From positions 1,364,001-1,428,000 of the forward strand of contig NZ_CP107845.1 in NCBI RefSeq assembly GCF_041431415.1: DNA of 64,000 bases, read 5' to 3'. This DNA comes from Streptomyces sp. NBC_00513. Lineage in GTDB: Bacteria; Actinomycetota; Actinomycetes; Streptomycetales; Streptomycetaceae. The position numbers were made by a program, and so were the translations under genes. Position 1 is the stretch's first letter, and every line of letters starts with the position of its first letter. Positions 59,323 through 64,000 of this stretch are shown piece by piece. Below the pieces are notes generated by a model. It did no database searches. It had not been told where the DNA came from and worked only from the letters and a program-made list of their open reading frames with translations.

Positions 59323-59349
59323 GCGGGGGTGCTCGGTGGGGCGTGGGGG

Positions 59350-60921
59350 TCAGTGGTCGGGTGTCGGGGTCAGGGCGTGGCGGAGTTCGGCCTCCAGCCG
59401 GTGCAGGTCGTCGGTGTGCCCGTGGGCCGCCACGTGCCCGTCGGGCCGGATCAGGTAGTACCCGGGGCGGGCGCACAGCCCGCCCCGGCCGGGCAGGTCG
59501 GGTGTGGCCCGCAGGACGCGGAGCCCCGGCCAGGGGCCGACGGTGTGCTCGACCCGGGCGGTCCAGGCGGTGTCCCGGGCGGGCGGGCGCAGCAGCAGCG
59601 TCCAGCCCGCCGGGGCCCGCCCCGGTCCGGCCAGGCCCAGCGCGACGGCGGCGGCCCGGGGGAAGACCGAGCCGGCCCGGATGCCGCCGGGCAGCCGGTC
59701 GCGTACCCGACAGGCGCCGGTCGACGGCTGCCGGGTGTCGCGGTCCGGGGTGTAGGCGAGCCGGCGGCCCGCCATCACGGGGGCGTAGAGCCGGGCGGCG
59801 GCGCCGGTGCGGTCCAGCAGCCGGAAGGCGGTGTCGCGGGCGGCGACCCGGCGCCGGGTGCGGGCGGTCAGGGCCCGGGTGTGCAGGTCGGTGTCGCGGA
59901 CGATGCGACCGGTCGCCTCGACGCGTTCCCTGCCGTAGCTCTCCAGGAGCGTGGCGGGGGCCTCGCCGGCGAGGACGGCGGCGAGTTTCCAGGCGAGGTT
60001 GTGGGCGTCCTGGAGGCCGTTGTTCATGCCCTGGCCGCCCGCTGGGCTGTGCACGTGCGCCGAGTCCCCGGCCAGGAAGACCCGGCCGCGCTGGAAGTCG
60101 GTGGCCCGCCGGGCGTGGACCCGGAAGACGGTCTCCCAGACCGGTTCGGTGATCCGTACGCCGTGGGGGCCGCGGGTGTCGATGAGTCGCTGCATGTCGT
60201 CGCGGGTCAGGGTGGTGCCCTCGGGCATCACCGACAGGAAGCGGAAGACCCCGTCGGGCTGCGGGACGACGCACAGGGTGCCCGAGATGCTCTGGTAGTA
60301 CGAGATCTCGTCGGGCGGCAGGTTCCCCTCGATGCGGGTGTCGAGGAGGGCGAAGGCCATCTCGTAGGTGGATCCCTCGAAGCCGATGCCGAGTTGCCGG
60401 CGGACGTCGCTGCCCGCCCCGTCGGCGCCGATGACGAAGGCCGCGGTGAACCGCTCGACGAGGCCGTCGCCGTGCTCCAGTACGGCGGTGACCGAGCCGC
60501 CCGGCTCGATCCGGCCGGAGTAGTCGACGTCGTCGAGGCACAGCAGCCGGACGCCGCGCTCGATCTTCCCGCCGAGGGCGTGCAGCCGTTCGGTGAGGAT
60601 GCGTTCCGTCTCGGGTTGGGGAAGCTGGCGGGCGGCCAGCTCCTCGGTGAAGGTGAGCGAGGCGACCGGCTTGCGGTCGGAGAAGTAGCGGAAGGCCCGT
60701 ACGGGTACGGAGGCCTCCTGTACGGCCTCACCGACGCCGAGGTCGGTGAGGATGTCGCGGACCCGGGGCCACAGCGACAGCGCCTTGGGTACCCGGGCGG
60801 CTTCGTGGGCCCGGTCGACGATCCGTACGCCCACGCCGCGCCGCAGTAGTTCGCAGGCGGCGAGCAGGCCGGTGGGACCGGCTCCGACGATCAGCACGTC
60901 GGCATCGCTGGTGGCGTTCAC
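59350..60921 (-). CDS. Aromatic-ring FAD monooxygenase (PHBH family)
   Basis: A 523-residue class A flavin monooxygenase. GAGPTG at about 13-18 (FAD), the DG motif GADGAGSDVR (about 170-179), and GDSAHVHSPAGGQGMN (about 288-303) are all present, followed by a thioredoxin-like C-terminal domain. Relatives hydroxylate phenolic or aminophenolic rings using NAD(P)H and O2. GTG 60921 follows AGGAG. It lies 31 bases after the ligase of the same strand, with an ADIC-type chorismate enzyme next, suggesting hydroxylation of a chorismate-derived aromatic. Confidence 0.93.
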   Translation of the reverse strand: MNATSDADVLIVGAGPTGLLAACELLRRGVGVRIVDRAHEAARVPKALSLWPRVRDILTDLGVGEAVQEASVPVRAFRYFSDRKPVASLTFTEELAARQLPQPETERILTERLHALGGKIERGVRLLCLDDVDYSGRIEPGGSVTAVLEHGDGLVERFTAAFVIGADGAGSDVRRQLGIGFEGSTYEMAFALLDTRIEGNLPPDEISYYQSISGTLCVVPQPDGVFRFLSVMPEGTTLTRDDMQRLIDTRGPHGVRITEPVWETVFRVHARRATDFQRGRVFLAGDSAHVHSPAGGQGMNNGLQDAHNLAWKLAAVLAGEAPATLLESYGRERVEATGRIVRDTDLHTRALTARTRRRVAARDTAFRLLDRTGAAARLYAPVMAGRRLAYTPDRDTRQPSTGACRVRDRLPGGIRAGSVFPRAAAVALGLAGPGRAPAGWTLLLRPPARDTAWTARVEHTVGPWPGLRVLRATPDLPGRGGLCARPGYYLIRPDGHVAAHGHTDDLHRLEAELRHALTPTPDH

Positions 60922-60952
60922 GGGTGTTCTCCTGCCTGTCGCCGGACGGTGG

Positions 60953-62530
60953 TCAGGACGACTGCGGGGCGGACAACCGCCGCAGTCGTGCGGTGAGTTC
61001 GAGGCGCTGGACCTTCATCGTGGCCGTGCGCGGCAGTTCGGAGAGCTTCATCTGCACGGGCTCAGCGAGCTGTGGCCACGCGGCGGCGGCGGAGCGCCAG
61101 CGGGCCGTGTCCAGCGGCAGGTCGTCGCGGGTGCAGAGCACGGGGACGCCCGCGCCGTCGGGTCCGGGGACGACGACGAGTTCGGTCAGTTCGTCGAGCC
61201 GGCCGAGGACGGTGTCCTCGATCTCCAGGGTGGAGTGGATGCCGGGGATGGCGTCGACCTCGCGGTCCAGGAGGTGGAGGCAGCCCTCGTCGGTGCGGTA
61301 CCCGAGGTCCATGCCGCGCCACCAGCCGCCGTGCACCTGGGTGTCGTAGCGCTCGCGTTCGCCGAAGTAGCCCAGCGCCCGGCCGGCGGCCTGTACGTCG
61401 ATGTAGCCGGGGTTGTCGCGGGTGACCTCCTTGCCGTTGCGGCTGACGAGCCGGAACTTGGTGTCGGAGGGGAAGGCGTGGCCCTGGCAGCGGCCGTCCG
61501 CGCCGAGGGCGGTGGCGCGGGTGAAGCCGCGGCCGACGAGCGGGCCCGTCTCGCTCTGGCCGTAGATCTGGTAGAAGAGCGGCGAGCTGCGGTCGGTGGC
61601 GTGCAGCAGCTTGTGCATGGTGCTGGGGTGGATGGCGTCGAAGGTGGTGCTGAAGTACTTCACGTTCGACAGCGGGCGCAGCGGGTGGTCGGCCAACACC
61701 TCCCATTCCATGAAGGAGTTGGGGTGCGATTCGATGAATCCGGGGCGGGTCTCGGCCCACAGTCGTGCCGCGTGCTCGGGCTCGGCGTCGTTCATGATGA
61801 CCATCGGGTTGCCGCGGGGCAGCAGGACGGCCAGGGCCAGGGGCATCCGCGAGTGGACGTAGCTGACGTGCAGGGCGACCGTCTCGTGCTCGCGGATCAT
61901 GTCGAAGAGCTTGGCCTGCGGGCGGTAGCGGCCGTGCAGGGTGCGGGCCGAGTGCACGACCAGCTTGGGCAGGCCGGTGGTGCCGGAGGTGTGCGTCATG
62001 AGCGCGGGCAGGTCGAGGTGGGGGACGACGGGGGCCTGCCGCGGGGAGCCGGCCAGGTCCGCGAGGGAGACCGTGCCCGGGCGGGACCCGGCCACGATGA
62101 TCACCTGGCCGGCGATCTCCGCGAGGGGGGTGCCGGCGAACGGTCCGTCGAGCTTGTCGGTGTCGGTGACCAGGTGGGGGGAGCCGAGCCGGCGCAGCAG
62201 CGCGAGGACGCTGTCGGCGTCGAGGTACGGGGAGAGCTGGACGGGGACGGCTCCGAGGCGGGCGACGGCGCTGGACAGGATGTTGATGTCGAAGCCGTTG
62301 GACTTGTGGAGGGCGACGTGGTCGCTGCGGCGCACTCCGGCGGCGTACAGGCGGGCCGCGGTGTCGTCGATGTACTCGGCCAGTTCGGCGAACGTCAGGC
62401 GTCGCCCGGCCTCGGGAATGAGGTCCAGGTCGTGGTCGAGGATGATCAGCTGGTCGCCGTGGGCCTGGGCGGCCCGCTCGGCCACGAGACCCATGTACAG
62501 GCCCTTGTCACTGCCGTTGACGGGAAGCAT
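60953..62530 (-). CDS. AMP-forming adenylate ligase, copy 2 (paralogue of the ligase at 44 kb)
   Basis: A 525-residue ANL enzyme with HTSGTTGLPK (about 180-189), YGQSE (about 323-327) and TATMKVQR with the C-domain lysine near 505. Up to about residue 330 it aligns with the ligase at 44061-45641 almost without gaps, and the C-terminal part shares LHLLDREVD and STLEIED. One difference stands out: the usual G-D before the hinge (MGD in the first ligase) reads GMD here (about 405-407); the Asp is kept but the Gly is shifted. ATG 62530 follows AAGGAG. The two paralogues probably act on different substrates of one pathway. Confidence 0.86.
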   Translation of the reverse strand: MLPVNGSDKGLYMGLVAERAAQAHGDQLIILDHDLDLIPEAGRRLTFAELAEYIDDTAARLYAAGVRRSDHVALHKSNGFDINILSSAVARLGAVPVQLSPYLDADSVLALLRRLGSPHLVTDTDKLDGPFAGTPLAEIAGQVIIVAGSRPGTVSLADLAGSPRQAPVVPHLDLPALMTHTSGTTGLPKLVVHSARTLHGRYRPQAKLFDMIREHETVALHVSYVHSRMPLALAVLLPRGNPMVIMNDAEPEHAARLWAETRPGFIESHPNSFMEWEVLADHPLRPLSNVKYFSTTFDAIHPSTMHKLLHATDRSSPLFYQIYGQSETGPLVGRGFTRATALGADGRCQGHAFPSDTKFRLVSRNGKEVTRDNPGYIDVQAAGRALGYFGERERYDTQVHGGWWRGMDLGYRTDEGCLHLLDREVDAIPGIHSTLEIEDTVLGRLDELTELVVVPGPDGAGVPVLCTRDDLPLDTARWRSAAAAWPQLAEPVQMKLSELPRTATMKVQRLELTARLRRLSAPQSS

Positions 62531-62575
62531 CGCGGAACTCCTTCGCGGGAGGGGTGTGGGTGGGTGGTGGGCCGG

Positions 62576-64000
62576 TCAGATCAGGCCGGTGAGCAGGGAC
62601 TCGACGATGCGGACGCCGTCCCGGGTGAGCACGGATTCGGGGTGGAACTGCATGGAGGCGAAGTGCGGTCCGCGCAGGGCGTGCACCTCGTCGGTCTCCG
62701 GGTCGCGACTGACCTCGAACACGCCGACGCCCTCGGCCTCGGCCTTGTCCTCGGCGCCGCGGGCGGCGAACGTGTTGTAGAAGCCGACCCGTTCGGCCGC
62801 GCCGAACAGTTGGATCTGTCGCTGTACGCCCTGGTTGGGGTGGTCGCGGCGGACCAGGTCGAGCCCCAGTTCCCGGGAGAGGACCTGGTGGCTGAGGCAC
62901 ACGGCGAGGAAGGGTCTGCGCTTGGCGAGCAGCGCGCGGACGTCGGCCGACAGCCTGGCGATCTTCGGGTGGCCGGCGTCGCGCGGGTCGCCGGGTCCCG
63001 GGCCCATGACGACCAGGTCGTGGGCGTCGAGGGAGTACGGCTCGTCGAAGCGGCTCACGGTCACCCGCAGGCCCATCGAGCGGAGCTGGTGGGCGATCAT
63101 CGAGGTGAAGGTGTCCTCCGCGTCCACGACGAGGACCGAGCGTCCGACCAACGAGGCTTGCGGCAGGGCGCGTTCGCCCTCCTCGGCCAGCCAGTACCCG
63201 GCGATGGAGTCGTTGCGCCGGGCCAGGGCGGCCCGGACGTCGGGGTGGGCGGAGAACCGGGTGGCGCCGTCCGATTCCAGTGCGGCGAGCAGGCCGGCGG
63301 CCTTCGCCTTGGTCTCCGCGACCTCGGACTCGGGATCGGAGTGGCGCACCAGGGTGGCTCCCACGCCGATGGAGACCCGGCCGGCGGCGTCGATGTCGGC
63401 GGTGCGGATGAGGATCGACGAGTCGAGTTCCCGTTCGCCCGTCCCGTCCGTGCCGATGAGGGCGACGATGCCGCTGTAGTAGCCGCGGCCGCGCGGTTCG
63501 TACCTGCTGATGACGCGGCAGGCGCTCTCCAGCGGGCTGCCCGTGACGGTGGGGGCGAACATCGTCTCGCGCAGGATCTCGCGCGGGTCGCGGGTGGTGC
63601 GCCCCTCGATGAGGTACTCGGTGTGCGCGAGGCGCGCCATCTCCTTGAGGTAGGGGCCGACGACCCGGCCGCCTCCCTCGCAGACCCGCGCCATCATCTT
63701 GAGTTCCTCGTCGACGACCATGTACAGCTCGTCGGTCTCCTTGCGGTCCGCGAGGAAGTCCATGACCTGGGGCAGGGTGGGTCCGCCGGCGGGGTAGCGG
63801 TAGGTGCCGCTGATGGGGTTCATCACGGCGGTGCCGCGGTGCACGCTGATGTGGCGTTCGGGGGTGGCGCCGACGAAGGTGCGCTCGCCGGTGTGGACGA
63901 CGAACGTCCAGTAGCCGCCCGATTCCTGCTCCAGGAGCCGGCGGAAGAGGGTCAGGGCGCTGCGCGGGGTGTAGTCGGTGATCTCCGCGGTGAAGGAGCG
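62576..64000 (-). CDS. PhzE-type 2-amino-2-deoxyisochorismate synthase, C-terminal part (cut by window edge)
   Basis: 474 residues are visible, with the N terminus beyond the right edge; the frame is open to base 64000. The chorismate-binding domain contains FVGATPERH, GTYRYPAGGP, the PhzE-like DELYMVVDEELKMMARVC, VTGSPLESA and GYYSGIVALIG. The fused glutamine amidotransferase has GPGPGDPRD, the nucleophile region FLAVCLSHQVLSRELG, and SMQFHPESV with the catalytic His and Glu. PhzE makes 2-amino-2-deoxyisochorismate, the entry to phenazines and to dihydro- or 3-hydroxyanthranilates; anthranilate synthase is the alternative. It is followed 45 bases later by ligase copy 2. Confidence 0.9.
   Translation of the reverse strand, partial: RSFTAEITDYTPRSALTLFRRLLEQESGGYWTFVVHTGERTFVGATPERHISVHRGTAVMNPISGTYRYPAGGPTLPQVMDFLADRKETDELYMVVDEELKMMARVCEGGGRVVGPYLKEMARLAHTEYLIEGRTTRDPREILRETMFAPTVTGSPLESACRVISRYEPRGRGYYSGIVALIGTDGTGERELDSSILIRTADIDAAGRVSIGVGATLVRHSDPESEVAETKAKAAGLLAALESDGATRFSAHPDVRAALARRNDSIAGYWLAEEGERALPQASLVGRSVLVVDAEDTFTSMIAHQLRSMGLRVTVSRFDEPYSLDAHDLVVMGPGPGDPRDAGHPKIARLSADVRALLAKRRPFLAVCLSHQVLSRELGLDLVRRDHPNQGVQRQIQLFGAAERVGFYNTFAARGAEDKAEAEGVGVFEVSRDPETDEVHALRGPHFASMQFHPESVLTRDGVRIVESLLTGLI

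Noticed and set aside
59329..60849. A 506-codon plus-strand frame opposite the FAD monooxygenase
   Set aside because: The minus-strand gene has all three flavin motifs; the opposite frame is low-complexity.
62576..64000. Primary-metabolism anthranilate synthase (TrpE-TrpG fusion)
   Set aside because: The block DELYMVVDEELKMMARVC and the setting with a hydroxylase and ligase fit PhzE-type enzymes better; not fully excluded because the N terminus is missing.

Overview
The window is high-GC actinobacterial chromosomal DNA, almost certainly Streptomyces. Evidence: very strong G/C third-position bias; GTG and TTG starts; short GGAGG-type ribosome binding sites; families typical of the genus (DUF6421, DUF5134, LVIVD plus DUF305, MocR); and only three in-frame TTA (bldA-type) codons found in all genes read. 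I support 54 protein genes, two cut by the window edges. I saw no tRNA, rRNA, CRISPR array, insertion sequence or phage gene.

Layout. 0-18.5 kb is mostly ordinary core or accessory genome: an SDR/DUF6421 operon, a divergent PadR/luciferase-like pair, GDPD, an acetyltransferase, a membrane/M56 protease/PAP2 run, a TetR regulator, a divergent LVIVD/DUF305 pair in which both genes carry TTA, a ferredoxin reductase-like flavoprotein, an ArsR/old-yellow-enzyme unit with shared promoter motifs, uracil-DNA glycosylase and a CbiX-like protein. 18.5-29.4 kb holds a lactonase, a bacterial nitric oxide synthase oxygenase, a NarL-type two-component system, a two-gene cation:proton antiporter, a FUSC protein, and an Lrp regulator divergent from an EamA transporter and aminotransferase. 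29.4-43.4 kb holds a 1168-residue secreted M4-M28 double metallopeptidase with a divergent LysR activator, an APC permease/USP/FUSC operon, a flavoenzyme operon, and a quinone-reductase-like gene.

43.4-55.3 kb is the most interesting part. A same-strand run encodes a SRPBCC protein, an AMP-forming ligase, a CreE-like flavoprotein and a CreD-like lyase (the aspartate-nitrosuccinate route to nitrous acid). It continues with a NarK-type transporter, a NasA-type nitrate reductase, a [2Fe-2S] flavoprotein and a NirB-type flavoprotein lacking the siroheme half. Both halves should yield nitrite, and no siroheme nitrite reductase is present in the window. After an unrelated-looking MFS gene and a divergent AhpD/MocR pair (MocR has a TTA codon), the right edge (59.3-64 kb, minus strand) holds a PhzE-type 2-amino-2-deoxyisochorismate synthase (cut), a second nearly gap-free paralogue of the ligase, and an aromatic FAD monooxygenase. 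Read together, the two arms look like one biosynthetic cluster extending past the right edge. It would pair an aminated chorismate-derived aromatic with nitrous acid, which suggests diazo, N-nitroso or other N-N/N-O chemistry. The enzyme families are read from sequence; the joint role is inference.
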